This document shows, piece after piece, positions 51,281 to 61,920 of a stretch of DNA of 64,000 bases. The first letter of the stretch is position 1. Each line of letters opens with the position of its first letter. A program made the translations under genes and the position numbers. The notes below the pieces were generated by a model, which had not been told where the DNA came from, made no database searches, and saw only the letters and a list, made by a program, of their open reading frames with translations. The stretch spans positions 1 through 64,000 of the forward strand of contig QNRL01000013.1 in NCBI GenBank assembly GCA_003315335.1, written 5' to 3'. The DNA comes from Pseudocitrobacter faecalis (GTDB lineage Bacteria > Pseudomonadota > Gammaproteobacteria > Enterobacterales > Enterobacteriaceae).

Positions 51281-51301
51281 ATTGTCACAACTTTTAAATA
51301 A

Positions 51302-51378
51302 TGGGGTGGCTAATGGGATTCGAACCCACGACAACTGGAATCACAATCCAGGGCTCTACCAACTGAGCTATAGCCACC
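51302..51378 (-). tRNA. hisR: tRNA-His(GTG)
   Basis: 77-nt tRNA including the extra 5' G (G-1) of tRNA-His, starting GGTGGCTATAGC and ending AGCCACCCCA with encoded CCA. Anticodon GTG in ATTGTGATT. Confidence 0.97.
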
Positions 51379-51433
51379 ACTGCAAATCTTTTACGCGGTT
51401 ATCAAAACCACCGCAGCTCCAGCACCGGGTAAA

Positions 51434-51510
<77 letters not shown>

Positions 51511-51531
51511 TTAGCGCCGTTGCGGGGTCGG

Positions 51532-51560
51532 ATAATACGGACTTCCCACCCCGCTGTCTA
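51532..51560 (-). promoter_or_regulatory. argX tRNA operon promoter
   Basis: On the minus strand TAGACA (51555-51560), 17-bp spacer, TATTAT (51532-51537), then a GC-rich discriminator (CCGACCCCGC) that fits stringent control. It lies just upstream of argX and drives argX-hisR-leuT-proM. Confidence 0.85.
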
Positions 51561-51612
51561 GTGCCTTTTTAAAGAAAATTATCGTTTGCTCAGGGTTTGT
51601 GCGTTTTGTCGC

Positions 51613-52998
51613 TTATTTCTCCACTTTTTGCAGATCCACACCCCGATTCAGGCCAAAAACTTTATAAACCAGGGTGACGACCACTAAAAAGAGGATCCCG
51701 ACAAACAGCGACATGCGGGTATCTTCGTTAATTCCCATGCCGATCAGCACACAAACCAGGAACGCCATCGTTAAATAGTTGGCCCACGGGAAGAGCAGCG
51801 AGCGGAACGGATGGCTGGCAATCGCTTCTTTGTGCGCGCGACGGAAGCGAATCTGGCTAATCAGAATCACAAACCACGGTACCATGCCTGGCAGAACGCT
51901 GGCGCTATACACATAAACAAACACGCGCTGCGGGTTTGGAATGATGTAGTTGAGGCAGGAGCCAATCAGCAGAATCACAATAGAGAGCGCAACCCCCGCC
52001 GCCGGAACACCGCTGCGCGACACTTTCCCCATCGCCGCCGGAAGCTGACGGTTCTTCGCCAGCGCGTAAAGCATACGGCCACAGCTGTACATCCCGCTGT
52101 TACAGCCGGAAAGTGCCGCCGTCAGTACTACAAAGTTAATAATCCCCGCCGCGGCCGTAATACCAATTTTGGCGAAAGTCAGGACAAACGGGCTGCCGTT
52201 AGTGCCGATTTCATTCCACGGGAAGATGGTGACAATGACAAAGATCGCACCGACATAGAAAATCAGGATACGCCACAGCACCTTGCCTACCGCGCTGCGC
52301 AAGGTGACCTGCGGGTTTTTCGCTTCACCTGCGGTCATGCCGATTAATTCAACGCCCTGATAGGAGGCGACCACGATACAGAGCGCCGTCAGGAAGCCTT
52401 TCCAGCCACCCGCAAAGAAGCCGCCGTGTGCTGTGAGGTTTTCAAAACCAATCGAGTGGCCGCCGTTACCGAAGCCGAAGAAGATCACGCCAAGGCCAAT
52501 CACAATCATCACTATGATGGTGGTGACTTTGATCATCGCGAACCAGAATTCAATTTCACCGTACAGGCGCACCGCCGCCAGGTTCGCCAGCGCCACCAGC
52601 CCGACGGCAATCAACGCCGGTATCCACTGCGCCATCTCCGGGAACCAGAACTGTACATAGACACCAATGGCGGTAATTTCCGAGATCCCCACCGCCATCC
52701 ACATAAACCAGTAGGACCACGCGGTGAGATAGCCAAAGAACGGGCTCATATAGCGGTGCGCGTAAACGGCGAACGACCCGGTGACCGGCTCGATAAACAG
52801 CATTTCGCCCATTGAACGCATAATGAAGAAGACAAATACCCCAGCCAAAATGTAGGCCAGCAGTACTGACGGACCAGCCCACTTAAGCGTACTTGCAGCA
52901 CCCATGAACAAGCCGACACCAATGGTGCCGCCAAGGGCGATTAATTCAATGTGACGGGCTTCCAGACCGCGCTGGAGCTCCGGTTTTTTCTCTGCCAT
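51613..52998 (-). CDS. yifK: Amino acid permease YifK (ThrP)
   Basis: APC-family amino acid permease with about 12 membrane helices; the E. coli ortholog takes up threonine and serine. The N-terminus [20 protein letters not shown] and the [13 protein letters not shown] helix are conserved. The frame opens at 53031, but the ATG at 52998 gives 461 residues, the family length. It lies downstream of wecG, and its stop is followed by the tRNA operon promoter. Confidence 0.93.
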   Translation of the reverse strand: MAEKKPELQRGLEARHIELIALGGTIGVGLFMGAASTLKWAGPSVLLAYILAGVFVFFIMRSMGEMLFIEPVTGSFAVYAHRYMSPFFGYLTAWSYWFMWMAVGISEITAIGVYVQFWFPEMAQWIPALIAVGLVALANLAAVRLYGEIEFWFAMIKVTTIIVMIVIGLGVIFFGFGNGGHSIGFENLTAHGGFFAGGWKGFLTALCIVVASYQGVELIGMTAGEAKNPQVTLRSAVGKVLWRILIFYVGAIFVIVTIFPWNEIGTNGSPFVLTFAKIGITAAAGIINFVVLTAALSGCNSGMYSCGRMLYALAKNRQLPAAMGKVSRSGVPAAGVALSIVILLIGSCLNYIIPNPQRVFVYVYSASVLPGMVPWFVILISQIRFRRAHKEAIASHPFRSLLFPWANYLTMAFLVCVLIGMGINEDTRMSLFVGILFLVVVTLVYKVFGLNRGVDLQKVEK

Positions 52999-53164
52999 AA
53001 ATCCTCTTGTGTTTGCATGATTTCCGGTCATTGCCGGTTATTTTTATGTGTAAAACGCATAACGCTTACAGGTAGGGGGATATCAAAAAACAGACGGATT
53101 TTCCATCAAGGGTGCGAATGGTTTAACAATTTTTGATAAATGGCAAACAAAGTATTAAATATGC

Positions 53165-53196
53165 GAATGAATCGCGCAAATATTGCGCAATCATTC
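53165..53196. repeat. Palindrome upstream of yifK
   Basis: GCGCAA-ATA-TTGCGC (perfect 6-bp arms) is flanked by GAATGA and TCATTC, making a two-step hairpin of 32 bp, 18 bp after the wecG stop and 167 bp upstream of yifK. There is no U-tract of terminator type. It is not a REP. Role unknown; it may end or process ECA operon transcripts or be an operator for yifK. Confidence 0.5.
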
Positions 53197-53213
53197 ACAT
53201 TTTCAGGAAAGGA

Positions 53214-53954
53214 TTACAGCTGGTTGGTGTAGTGCCAGCGCAGATAGCGCAACAGGCGGAGCTGGCGGGTAATGCGGCTCGGCTGTGAAAGCAGACGGTA
53301 AAGCCACTCCAGCCCCAGATTCTGCCAGAACTTCGGCGCGCGCTTCACGTGGCCGGTAAAGACATCGTAGGTGCCACCCACGCCCATATAGAGCGCATCC
53401 GGATAGATTTCACGGCAGTCACGCATCAGGATCTCCTGCTTAGGCGAGCCCATAGCGACGGTGACAATTTTCGCCCCGCTGTCGCGAATGCGCTCAAACA
53501 GCGCCTGCCGTTGTTCCGGTTTAAAATAGCCGTCCTGCGTGCCGACCAGATTCACATTCCACTGCTGACGGAGCTTCGCTTCCGTTTGGGCCATCACTTC
53601 CGGTTTCCCCCCCACCAGAAAGACTGGCGTACCCTCTCTACCCGCCCGTTCCATTAAGGCTTCCCAGAGATCGGCTCCGGCCACGCGCGAGACGTCCGCC
53701 TGCGGGTATTTTTTGCGTACCGAGCGCACCACGCTGATGCCATCGGCGTACTTATATTCCGCCGCGTTGATAAGCGTGCGGACGTCGGCGTTATCTTCCG
53801 CCGTCAGCATTTTCTCGGCGTTAATCGCCACCAGCGTGCCGCTTTTGAGCTGCCCATCGGCATAAAGAAAGTCCAGCGCATGCTGCATGTTGCGCCAGCC
53901 GACAAGCTTCAGACCGCGCAGCTCGTAGGTTGGCGCGGTATGTGAATCAGTCAT
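53214..53954 (-). CDS. wecG: UDP-ManNAcA transferase WecG
   Basis: Glycosyltransferase of the WecG/TagA family that adds ManNAcA to GlcNAc-PP-undecaprenol to make ECA lipid II. It has 246 residues; [25 protein letters not shown] and [11 protein letters not shown] are family motifs. The frame extends to a TTG at 53969, but the ATG at 53954 has AAGGA six bases before it and gives the family length. It is last ECA gene, 11 bp after wzyE. Confidence 0.95.
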   Translation of the reverse strand: MTDSHTAPTYELRGLKLVGWRNMQHALDFLYADGQLKSGTLVAINAEKMLTAEDNADVRTLINAAEYKYADGISVVRSVRKKYPQADVSRVAGADLWEALMERAGREGTPVFLVGGKPEVMAQTEAKLRQQWNVNLVGTQDGYFKPEQRQALFERIRDSGAKIVTVAMGSPKQEILMRDCREIYPDALYMGVGGTYDVFTGHVKRAPKFWQNLGLEWLYRLLSQPSRITRQLRLLRYLRWHYTNQL

Positions 53955-53965
53955 GAGTATCCTTT

Positions 53966-55306
53966 TCAAACATGCTTAAGCTGTTTAAATCGCTGGTGAA
54001 CCAGCCCCGCGCTTTCAAACAGCCAGTACAACAGTTTTGCCACCAGTAAACAGAGGCCGAAAACAACCAGGAAAAAGACCACGCGCGAAACAAATGAATC
54101 TAGTCCTTCCCTCGCCAGCACGATCATATTGAAGATAGCGCCAAAACAAAAACTGTGCAGAATGGCCGCTTTATAGCGGTTGGTCTCTTCATTACCCAGC
54201 ATGTAGAGCCAGTCGAACCACTTAATGATAAGCCCCACCACCACAGCGCCCAGTGGGATAAACCACACGCCGCCCATCACCACCAGCGAACCAATCAGCG
54301 TCGGGGAAATTGCCAGCCCGGAGTGGTTATTCAGCACTTCCCAGGTGAAGTAGTTGGCGGTATTGAGCACAACGCCGGGACGGTCTGGCCACAGCCAGGT
54401 TGGAATGAAGACATAGAAGTCGCGCGCAATCGGCGCCAGCCCCTGGAAATCAATTTTGTCGTAGTTCTGCAACAGCAGCGCCAGGTTTTCCCACGGCGAG
54501 AAGGTATCACGCGTCAGATAAAGGAACGTGTAGAACGCTTCGTCGCCACTCACGCTCATTCCATAGCGCTTCAGTGCCAGCCAGAACATGCCGACAATCC
54601 CCATCACACCTGCCGCCGCCAGCATCCACAACGAGATCCAGCCGCGAATAATGCCAATAAACAGGAAGATGGCGAAGGCGATAATAATGTTGGCGCGCGT
54701 GCCGCCGACAATGGCGTAGGTCAGTAAACCAAATGCCACGGTGCTGAGCAGGAAGAAGATCCACGCTTTCCAGCCAGGACGCAGGAAGTACACCACCAGC
54801 ATCGCCGGAATAAAGAAGTAGAAGAAACGCTTCAGTGCTACGCCGGACACTTCGCTGGAGAAAATCTGGCTGTACGAGCGCAGCTTAAACAGCAGGAAGC
54901 CGTTATGCATAAAGAAGATGCCAACCGTCAGTAGCGCCAGCCCCATCAGCAGGATCCACGCCAGGTTAGTCTCTACCCGGTTCATGGTGAACAGCGGCCT
55001 GCGCGGTACGCCGGACGACGCCGGACGCAGGCGCGTTTTATAACTCACATAGTAAACGGCGTAGAAACAGACCGAGGCCAGCAGCGTTTGCAACAGAACT
55101 TCCGGCGGCGCAACGCCCACGTCGAAGCGGAACACCAGCGTACAGGTGAGCGGGAAGCCGAAGAAGAACGTGAGTAGAAACAGCAACGAGAAGAAAACGT
55201 TGAAGTTAAAACGCACCCGACGAAACTCAAACCAGGTGAGCGTGCCGATAAACAGCGACGACAGCAGCCACACCACAAACAGGCCAGTGAATTGCATTTC
55301 CGTCAT
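53966..55306 (-). CDS. wzyE: ECA polymerase WzyE
   Basis: Multi-span inner-membrane polymerase that joins ECA trisaccharide repeats on the periplasmic side. It has 446 residues and about 11 hydrophobic segments; the family is recognised by length, topology and place between wecF and wecG. It overlaps wecF by 4 bp. Confidence 0.95.
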   Translation of the reverse strand: MTEMQFTGLFVVWLLSSLFIGTLTWFEFRRVRFNFNVFFSLLFLLTFFFGFPLTCTLVFRFDVGVAPPEVLLQTLLASVCFYAVYYVSYKTRLRPASSGVPRRPLFTMNRVETNLAWILLMGLALLTVGIFFMHNGFLLFKLRSYSQIFSSEVSGVALKRFFYFFIPAMLVVYFLRPGWKAWIFFLLSTVAFGLLTYAIVGGTRANIIIAFAIFLFIGIIRGWISLWMLAAAGVMGIVGMFWLALKRYGMSVSGDEAFYTFLYLTRDTFSPWENLALLLQNYDKIDFQGLAPIARDFYVFIPTWLWPDRPGVVLNTANYFTWEVLNNHSGLAISPTLIGSLVVMGGVWFIPLGAVVVGLIIKWFDWLYMLGNEETNRYKAAILHSFCFGAIFNMIVLAREGLDSFVSRVVFFLVVFGLCLLVAKLLYWLFESAGLVHQRFKQLKHV

Positions 55307-56382
55307 GTCGGCTCTCCGGCGGCTAAACGCAGGGCACGATGCCAGGGCCCCAGATAGTTCGGGCGGAAGAAAGTAATCGCGCTTTTATCCACCAGCGCCA
55401 GTTGACGCTGGGCCTCACGCACAACCGCTTCATCCAGCGCGTCTTCCGTAAACAGAACCGGGATGTGCTGCTCAGTCATATCCTGCCAGAAGGGATTCTG
55501 CCGATTGAGTACGCAGGGTACGCCCGCCTGAATCAACAGACACAGCGTGCCAATGCCCTGCTGGCGGGCAAAAATAAAATAGCCCAGGTCGCAGCGGCGT
55601 AATAACGCCAGATAGTCGTCAAATTCCAGCTTTTCGCTGAGAATTTGCAGATTCTCTTCGCTAAACAGCGCCAGCCCGGCGGCACGCACCTCATTAATGT
55701 ACGCGTCGTTATTGGCCGGATAGCCCATCGGCACAATTACCGTGACCGTGTCGCCAAACTGCTGATGTACCGCTTTTAACGCGGCGATATGCTCGTTGCT
55801 GCGATCGCCGGTGTTCCCTACCAGAATGGTGAGTTTCCCGCTACGCGGCGCATCCGGCGCCAGCGTGTTTAACGCCGGATCCATGCGTGTCGGGAAGTAA
55901 AGCAGTTCACCGTGTACGCGAGGGTGTATACGAGCAAAATGGCTGAGATCGCCGTGCGTGGCGAATACACATCCCACCCGCGCCTGTGCCATGCGGCGCA
56001 GCGGATAGAACAGACGGAACTTCAGCCCCTGAGAGACTTCGTAGAGATCCGCCCCCCAAATGTGCCAGTTAAACTGCGCAGGTTTGATACCGCCACTCAG
56101 CAGCGCCAGCCACAGGCCCGTATTGAACTGGCCGTGGAAAAAGAAATGCTGCGCGCGTGATGCCTTCGCCCGCGCGACCACCGCTTTTGCCAGCGTCGCT
56201 TTATCGGGGTAGCACTCGATGGCCAGAGCGGTGTATGTCGCCACCAGGCTTTCGTCACGACTCACCACCATAAACTGGCGCGCATGTTCGCTGGTGCCTG
56301 CCAGTTCTTCAGAAAAGAAGCGGAGTACGGTCTGGTTGTGGTGAGGGATATCCGATCCCAGAACATGTATCAGTGCTGTCAT
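55303..56382 (-). CDS. wecF: Fuc4NAc transferase WecF
   Basis: Transfers Fuc4NAc from dTDP-Fuc4NAc to lipid II, giving ECA lipid III. It has 359 residues: GT56 family, starting [19 protein letters not shown]. It overlaps both wzxE and wzyE by 4 bp, so the operon is translationally coupled here. Confidence 0.95.
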   Translation of the reverse strand: MTALIHVLGSDIPHHNQTVLRFFSEELAGTSEHARQFMVVSRDESLVATYTALAIECYPDKATLAKAVVARAKASRAQHFFFHGQFNTGLWLALLSGGIKPAQFNWHIWGADLYEVSQGLKFRLFYPLRRMAQARVGCVFATHGDLSHFARIHPRVHGELLYFPTRMDPALNTLAPDAPRSGKLTILVGNTGDRSNEHIAALKAVHQQFGDTVTVIVPMGYPANNDAYINEVRAAGLALFSEENLQILSEKLEFDDYLALLRRCDLGYFIFARQQGIGTLCLLIQAGVPCVLNRQNPFWQDMTEQHIPVLFTEDALDEAVVREAQRQLALVDKSAITFFRPNYLGPWHRALRLAAGEPT

Positions 56383-57629
56383 AGCCGTTTACGCCAGATT
56401 AAAAACGCGCCGCAACAAAGGGCGAAATAAACAATGTAGGTTGCCATATAGGCTTGTGCCGCGCCCAGCGCGCCGTGCGCCGGTATCAGCCAGTGTGAAA
56501 ACGCGGTAAGCAGCGTGAACTGGCTGATTTCCGCAAGGATATACAGGCGCAGCGACGCTTTGGCAATCACCAGGTAACCAAATACATAAGCGCCGACTTT
56601 CAGCACATCGCCCACCAACTGCCACGCAAACAGGTCGCGCATAGCGGCAAACTTCGCGGAGAAGAGCAGCCAGATAGCAAAATCGCGCAATATCCAAACG
56701 GTAAAACTCGCCGCCGCGACGGCGGGTAAGACGAACTTAAGGGATCGGAGGATTTCACGGGTAATCTCCGATTTTCCTATCAATCGCGATAACGTAGGCA
56801 GCAAATAGACGCTAAAAGACGCGGTAATAAATTGCAGGTAAGCATCGGATATACTGCTTACCCCCTGCCAAATCCCCACTTCATCCCAGCTATAATGCGC
56901 CGCCATCAGGTTTCGCATCATCACATACGCCACGGGAAGCGTGACCGAGGTGATGAGCGCCATCAGGGTGAATTTTCCTAATTGACCGGCAAGCCACATG
57001 TCCCACCGCGGCTTCAGGTATCCCCACGGAATGGTGCCGCGACGCGTCAACATGACCGCCGCCGGGATAACGATCAGCGCCGGAACCAGCGCCAGGCCGA
57101 GCAGCGCGCCCTGATATCCACCAAAGCGATAACAGGCGTAATAGGCAACAACACCAATAAAACTCCCGGCAATCAGGGAGAGCGCATTGCCCGCCGCATC
57201 GCGAAAGCCTTTCATCAATGCCAGCAGCAGGTTTGCCCACGCGATGCCCATCTGTACCAGCGCAACCAGACGCACCAGCCCCTGATATTCCGTATGACCA
57301 AACAGCGCCTGGCTGACAGGTGCTGCAGCCAGCAGGAAAACGAGAGCGAGTAGCGTGGAGAACCCCAGCACCATCGCCGACGAGGTACCGACCACTTTAC
57401 GCAGTTGTGTCGGGTCGTCATGATGCTGGGCAACAAATTTAGTAACGCCGTTAAAAATCCCCGCGCCCGCCAGCACGCCTAATACGGTGACCAGCTGACG
57501 GAAGTTACCCGCCTGCCCCACGCCCGACGGCCCGAATGAGACCGCCAGCAGTTTGACCACCAGCAGGCCAACACCAATTTTTACCAGCGTGGACGCGGCG
57601 GTCCACACGGAAGCTTTAGCCAGTGACAT
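56379..57629 (-). CDS. wzxE: ECA lipid III flippase WzxE
   Basis: MOP-family flippase of 416 residues with about 12 membrane helices. It moves lipid III to the periplasmic face. It starts [22 protein letters not shown]. It starts 1 bp after the wecE stop and overlaps wecF by 4 bp. Confidence 0.96.
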   Translation of the reverse strand: MSLAKASVWTAASTLVKIGVGLLVVKLLAVSFGPSGVGQAGNFRQLVTVLGVLAGAGIFNGVTKFVAQHHDDPTQLRKVVGTSSAMVLGFSTLLALVFLLAAAPVSQALFGHTEYQGLVRLVALVQMGIAWANLLLALMKGFRDAAGNALSLIAGSFIGVVAYYACYRFGGYQGALLGLALVPALIVIPAAVMLTRRGTIPWGYLKPRWDMWLAGQLGKFTLMALITSVTLPVAYVMMRNLMAAHYSWDEVGIWQGVSSISDAYLQFITASFSVYLLPTLSRLIGKSEITREILRSLKFVLPAVAAASFTVWILRDFAIWLLFSAKFAAMRDLFAWQLVGDVLKVGAYVFGYLVIAKASLRLYILAEISQFTLLTAFSHWLIPAHGALGAAQAYMATYIVYFALCCGAFLIWRKRL

Positions 57630-57630
57630 A

Positions 57631-58761
57631 TCAGGCGAAGTAGTTCAGCAGCGTATTGATCACCGTGCGCTGATTGACCGCCGCCAGATTGTAGAACAGC
57701 GGCAGACGGAGCAAACGCTCGCTTTCCTGGGTGGTGAAGCGATCTTCCCCATGGAATTCGCCAAACTTCTCACCTGCCGGACAGGTATGCAGCGGAATGT
57801 AGTGGAAGACCGCCAGAATTTCGGCTTCTTTCAGGAAAGCGATAAGCTTGCTGCGATCGTCATTATCACGCAGCTTGATATAGAACATATGCGCGTTATG
57901 GCCACAGTTTTCCGGCACCGATGGCAGTTCAATACGCCCGGATTTCGCCAGCGGTTGCAGCGCATCATAGTAAGTTTGCCACAGCGACAGGCGCTGTTGG
58001 TTAATGCGCTCCGCCGCTTCCAGCTGTGCCCACAAATAGGCCGCCTGGAGATCGGACATCAGGTAGCTCGAGCCGATATCACGCCAGGTGTATTTGTCTA
58101 CCAGGCCGCGGAAAAACTGGCTGCGGTTGGTGCCTTTCTCGCGGATGATCTCCGCACGTTCCACCAGCGCTTTATCGTTGATTAACGTCGCGCCGCCTTC
58201 TCCGCCTGCGGTGTAGTTTTTGGTTTCATGGAAGCTAAAGCAGCCAATATGACCGATAGATCCCAGCGCGCGGCCTTTATAGGTCGACATCACGCCCTGT
58301 GCAGCGTCTTCAACGACAAACAGATTATGCTTTTTCGCGATGGCCATAATGGTGTCCATTTCACAGGCCACGCCTGCGTAATGCACCGGCACAATCGCGC
58401 GGGTTTTGTCGGTGATTGCGGCTTCGATCAGCGTTTCATCGATATTCATGGTGTCTTTACGCACATCCACGAAGACAATTTTGGCTCCGCGCAGGACAAA
58501 CGCGTTGGCGGTAGAAACGAAGGTGTAGCTGGGCATGATCACTTCATCACCCGGCTGGATATCCAGCAGCAGCGCCGCCATCTCCAGGGATGCGGTGCAG
58601 GACGGCGTCAGCAGCACTTTCGCGCTGCCAAAATGCTGCTCCATCCACTGCTGGCAGCGGCGGGTAAAACCCCCATCGCCGCACAGTTTGCCGCTGCCCA
58701 TCGCGGATTGCATATAGTCGAGTTCGGTTCCCACCACCGGCGGGGCGTTAAATGGAATCAT
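57631..58761 (-). CDS. wecE: dTDP-4-amino-4,6-dideoxygalactose transaminase WecE
   Basis: PLP-dependent aminotransferase (DegT/DnrJ) that makes dTDP-Fuc4N from dTDP-4-keto-6-deoxyglucose. The PLP Lys is in FSFHETKNYTAGGEGG near residue 181, and Asp in VEDAAQGV. The frame opens at 58797, but the ATG at 58761 has AGGTGA upstream and gives 376 residues (MIPFNAPPV). The wecD stop lies 4 bp before this ATG. Its substrate should come from RffH and RffG, absent from this operon. Confidence 0.96.
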   Translation of the reverse strand: MIPFNAPPVVGTELDYMQSAMGSGKLCGDGGFTRRCQQWMEQHFGSAKVLLTPSCTASLEMAALLLDIQPGDEVIMPSYTFVSTANAFVLRGAKIVFVDVRKDTMNIDETLIEAAITDKTRAIVPVHYAGVACEMDTIMAIAKKHNLFVVEDAAQGVMSTYKGRALGSIGHIGCFSFHETKNYTAGGEGGATLINDKALVERAEIIREKGTNRSQFFRGLVDKYTWRDIGSSYLMSDLQAAYLWAQLEAAERINQQRLSLWQTYYDALQPLAKSGRIELPSVPENCGHNAHMFYIKLRDNDDRSKLIAFLKEAEILAVFHYIPLHTCPAGEKFGEFHGEDRFTTQESERLLRLPLFYNLAAVNQRTVINTLLNYFA

Positions 58762-58765
58762 GGTG

Positions 58766-59440
58766 TCACCTGTATAACCAGTATGCGGTGCTGACAATAT
58801 TCGCCCCGCTTTGAATGTAGCGTTTCAGTGCTGCGGTATTGCCGATTTGCGTCGCAACCCGCAGCGTCGACAGGCCGCGCGTCTGCGCCCAGTATAGTGC
58901 TGCCTGCATTAATTCTGCGCCCGCGCCGCGCCCGGCCAGCAGGCCAATACGCGCCTCACTGGCGTTCAATTCACGTAGCGAAACAAATGCGCGGATCGTG
59001 CCGTCATCGTGGCGGAAAACCAGACATTGATCGTCGAAGGTGCCTTTTACCGCGTTTTCAATCCACTGCGCGTAAAACCGCCCGCTGGCGTCGATGGCAT
59101 ACCACGGCGCGCGAAAACGGCTTTGCGAGAATGCCTGTGCGGCAAGCTGTCGCAGTTGCGGAATATCGTCAACCGTCGCCACCCCGGCAGATGAATGGGC
59201 AACGGCTTTAACCGTCAGCGCCAAATCAACCTCGCCTTCCACCAATTGAAAACCCAGCTGTTGTAATGCATCCAGCCGATCTGTCTGATGAGCGGCGATT
59301 TTAGCCTGCACGCGCGACCAGCCGTTGAGTGCTGCCGGTGTCAACGATTCGGCCTGTTCGTCAAAACAAACCTTCGCGCTGTTGATGCCGAAGAACTGGT
59401 TTTCCCAGTTCAGCGGCTCAATATTGGCGCGGACGGGCAT
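58766..59440 (-). CDS. wecD: dTDP-fucosamine acetyltransferase WecD
   Basis: GNAT-family enzyme that acetylates dTDP-Fuc4N with acetyl-CoA. It has 224 residues, with the GNAT core [14 protein letters not shown] near 170. It directly follows wecC, where E. coli has rffG and rffH in between. AGAGG eight bases before its ATG lies in a hairpin arm. Confidence 0.94.
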   Translation of the reverse strand: MPVRANIEPLNWENQFFGINSAKVCFDEQAESLTPAALNGWSRVQAKIAAHQTDRLDALQQLGFQLVEGEVDLALTVKAVAHSSAGVATVDDIPQLRQLAAQAFSQSRFRAPWYAIDASGRFYAQWIENAVKGTFDDQCLVFRHDDGTIRAFVSLRELNASEARIGLLAGRGAGAELMQAALYWAQTRGLSTLRVATQIGNTAALKRYIQSGANIVSTAYWLYR

Positions 59441-59446
59441 AGAAAC

Positions 59447-59462
59447 GCCCTCTAAAGAGGGC
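59447..59462 (-). promoter_or_regulatory. Hairpin over the wecD ribosome-binding site
   Basis: GCCCTCT-TT-AGAGGGC on the minus strand is a perfect 7-bp stem with a 2-base step, in the 33-bp wecC-wecD gap. Its 3' arm contains the likely Shine-Dalgarno AGAGG of wecD. Translation of wecD may depend on ribosomes ending wecC. Confidence 0.6.
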
Positions 59463-59473
59463 CAGAATTCGTT

Positions 59474-60736
59474 TCAACGCCACACCCCTTTCGCATCGAC
59501 GATAAACGACTGAGTGACGTTCCTGGCGGCGATGGCTTTAAATTCATTGTGATCGACCAGCATGACGATCACGTCTGCCTGAGCCAGCGCATCGTCGGTA
59601 GAAACCAGCGTGCATAGCCCGTCGAGTTTTTTCGGCAACTGATGAATATTCGGTTCAACGACCAGCGTTTCACCGGCGTGCCATTGGGCAATCAGTTCGG
59701 CGATTTCCATGGCCGGGCTTTCACGCAGGTCATCAATATTCGGTTTGAATGCCAGGCCAAAACAGGCAATTTTCAGTTCGCTGGCACGTTTGTTGGTCGC
59801 CGCCAGGCAATCCGCCACGTTGGCTTTAACCTGATCAATCACCCAGAACGGTTTGTGATCGTTCACTTCGCGAGCGGTGCGAATCAAGCGCGCCTGCTGC
59901 GGGTTCTGCGCCACGATAAACCACGGATCGACAGCGATGCAGTGACCGCCCACACCAGGGCCCGGTTGGAGGATGTTTACGCGCGGGTGACGATTCGCCA
60001 GACGAATCAGTTCCCAGACGTTGATCCCCTGATCGGCGCAAATCAGCGACAATTCGTTAGCAAAGGCGATGTTTACGTCGCGGAAGCTGTTTTCCGTCAA
60101 CTTGCACATTTCTGCCGTGCGAGCGTTAGTGACTACACATTCGCCTTCAAGAAAAATGTTATACAACTCGCTGGCGCGCGCGGAGCACACCGGCGTCATA
60201 CCACCAATCACGCGGTCATTTTTGATAAGTTCGACCATCACCTGCCCTGGCAATACGCGCTCCGGGCAATACGCGATATTGATATCCGCTTTTTCGCCAG
60301 CCTGCTGCGGGAAGGTGAGGTCCGGGCGAAGATCGGCCAGCCATGCGGCCATTTGCTCCGTCGCGCCTACCGGCGAGGTCGACTCAAGGATCACCAGCGT
60401 GCCTTTTTTCAGCACTGGCGCAATCGACTTCGCCGCCGCTTCAACAAAGATCATATCCGGTTCATGATCGCCTTTAAACGGCGTCGGTACCGCAATCAGG
60501 TAGGCATCGGCTTCAACTGGCGTGGTGGTCGCACGCAGATGTCCCGCGCTTACCGCTGTCTTCACAACGCTGTCGAGGTCTGGCTCAACGATATGAATTT
60601 CGCCACGGTTAATTGTATCAACCGCGTGCTGGTTGATATCCACACCGACGACCTCTTTTTGCCGGGATGCAAAGGCCGCCGCAGTAGGGAGGCCAATATA
60701 GCCAAGACCAATTACCGAGATGGTTGAGAAACTCAT
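59474..60736 (-). CDS. wecC: UDP-ManNAc dehydrogenase WecC
   Basis: Oxidises UDP-ManNAc to UDP-ManNAcA in two NAD-dependent steps. It has 420 residues: N-terminal Rossmann fold ([18 protein letters not shown]), catalytic Cys in the [14 protein letters not shown] loop near 266, and UDP-binding C-terminal domain. It overlaps the wecB stop by 4 bp. Confidence 0.97.
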   Translation of the reverse strand: MSFSTISVIGLGYIGLPTAAAFASRQKEVVGVDINQHAVDTINRGEIHIVEPDLDSVVKTAVSAGHLRATTTPVEADAYLIAVPTPFKGDHEPDMIFVEAAAKSIAPVLKKGTLVILESTSPVGATEQMAAWLADLRPDLTFPQQAGEKADINIAYCPERVLPGQVMVELIKNDRVIGGMTPVCSARASELYNIFLEGECVVTNARTAEMCKLTENSFRDVNIAFANELSLICADQGINVWELIRLANRHPRVNILQPGPGVGGHCIAVDPWFIVAQNPQQARLIRTAREVNDHKPFWVIDQVKANVADCLAATNKRASELKIACFGLAFKPNIDDLRESPAMEIAELIAQWHAGETLVVEPNIHQLPKKLDGLCTLVSTDDALAQADVIVMLVDHNEFKAIAARNVTQSFIVDAKGVWR

Positions 60737-61863
60737 AGCGTTACCTGATTATTTTTAAGGGCTGATAAGATACGTTCGCATGCCTGGCCGTCACCATACG
60801 GGTTATGTGCCCGGCCCATCGCCTGATATTCGTTTTCATCGTGCAACAGGCGCGACACTTCGTCGACAATTCGGCGGCTGTCGGTGCCCACCAGGCGTAC
60901 CGTCCCCGCGTCAATCGCTTCCGGGCGCTCGGTGGCGTCACGCATCACCAGCACCGGTTTGCCCAGTGATGGTGCTTCCTCCTGAATTCCACCGGAATCG
61001 GTGAGAATCAACCAGGCGTGATTCATCAACCAGACGAATGGCAGATAATCCTGCGGCTCAATCAGAATGACGTTTTTCACATGCCCCAGGATGCGGTTCA
61101 CCGGCTCGCTAACGTTCGGGTTGAGATGCACTGGGTAGACAATTTGCACATCCGGATGGGTGGCCGCGATTTCAGCCAGCGCGTGGCAAATATGTTCAAA
61201 CCCGCGGCCAAAACTTTCGCGGCGGTGACCGGTAACCAGAATCATCTTTTTACCGTTCGCTAAGAAAGGATAGCGCCGGGAGAGTTCATTACGCAGCGTT
61301 TCGTTGTTCAGCACGCGATCGCGCACCCAAAACAGCGCATCGATAACCGTATTACCGGTGACAAAAATACGCGTGTCGGCAATGTTCTCTTTCAGCAGAT
61401 TCTGGCGCGACGTTTCCGTCGGCGCGAAGTGATACATGGCCAGATGCCCGGTCAAAGTACGGTTGGCTTCTTCCGGCCACGGGGAATAGAGGTTACCCGT
61501 ACGCAACCCGGCTTCTACGTGACCGACTGGGATACGTTGATAGAACGCGGCCAGACTCGCGGCTGCGGTGGTGGTGGTGTCGCCGTGCACCAGCACGACG
61601 TCCGGTTTGAATGATTCCAGAACCGGCTTTAATCCTTCAAGGATTCGACAGGTAATTTCCGTCAGCCCCTGACCCGGACTCATAATATTGAGGTCGTAAT
61701 CAGGGACAATAGAGAAAAGATTTAGCACCTGATCGAGCATCTCTCGATGCTGTGCGGTGACACAGACCTTGGCCTCAAAATGAGGATCTCTTGCCAGCGC
61801 ATGAACCAGAGGCGCCATCTTGATCGCCTCCGGACGCGTACCAAATACAGTCAGTACTTTCAC
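60733..61863 (-). CDS. wecB: UDP-GlcNAc 2-epimerase WecB
   Basis: Non-hydrolysing epimerase that makes UDP-ManNAc. It has 376 residues: [15 protein letters not shown] at the N-terminus, VHGDTTTT near 95, GHRRE near 213, and [22 protein letters not shown] near 290. It precedes wecC with 4-bp overlap. Confidence 0.97.
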   Translation of the reverse strand: MKVLTVFGTRPEAIKMAPLVHALARDPHFEAKVCVTAQHREMLDQVLNLFSIVPDYDLNIMSPGQGLTEITCRILEGLKPVLESFKPDVVLVHGDTTTTAAASLAAFYQRIPVGHVEAGLRTGNLYSPWPEEANRTLTGHLAMYHFAPTETSRQNLLKENIADTRIFVTGNTVIDALFWVRDRVLNNETLRNELSRRYPFLANGKKMILVTGHRRESFGRGFEHICHALAEIAATHPDVQIVYPVHLNPNVSEPVNRILGHVKNVILIEPQDYLPFVWLMNHAWLILTDSGGIQEEAPSLGKPVLVMRDATERPEAIDAGTVRLVGTDSRRIVDEVSRLLHDENEYQAMGRAHNPYGDGQACERILSALKNNQVTL

Positions 61864-61920
61864 ATCGATTCTCTTCGATTGGATGAGACAGGCCCATCGC
61901 CTTTCATTAAGACGATGCTG

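Noticed and set aside
59642-60727. 361-residue open frame antisense to wecC
   Set aside because: Same codon-bias shadow: wecC is complete with motifs, and the antisense frame has no family features.
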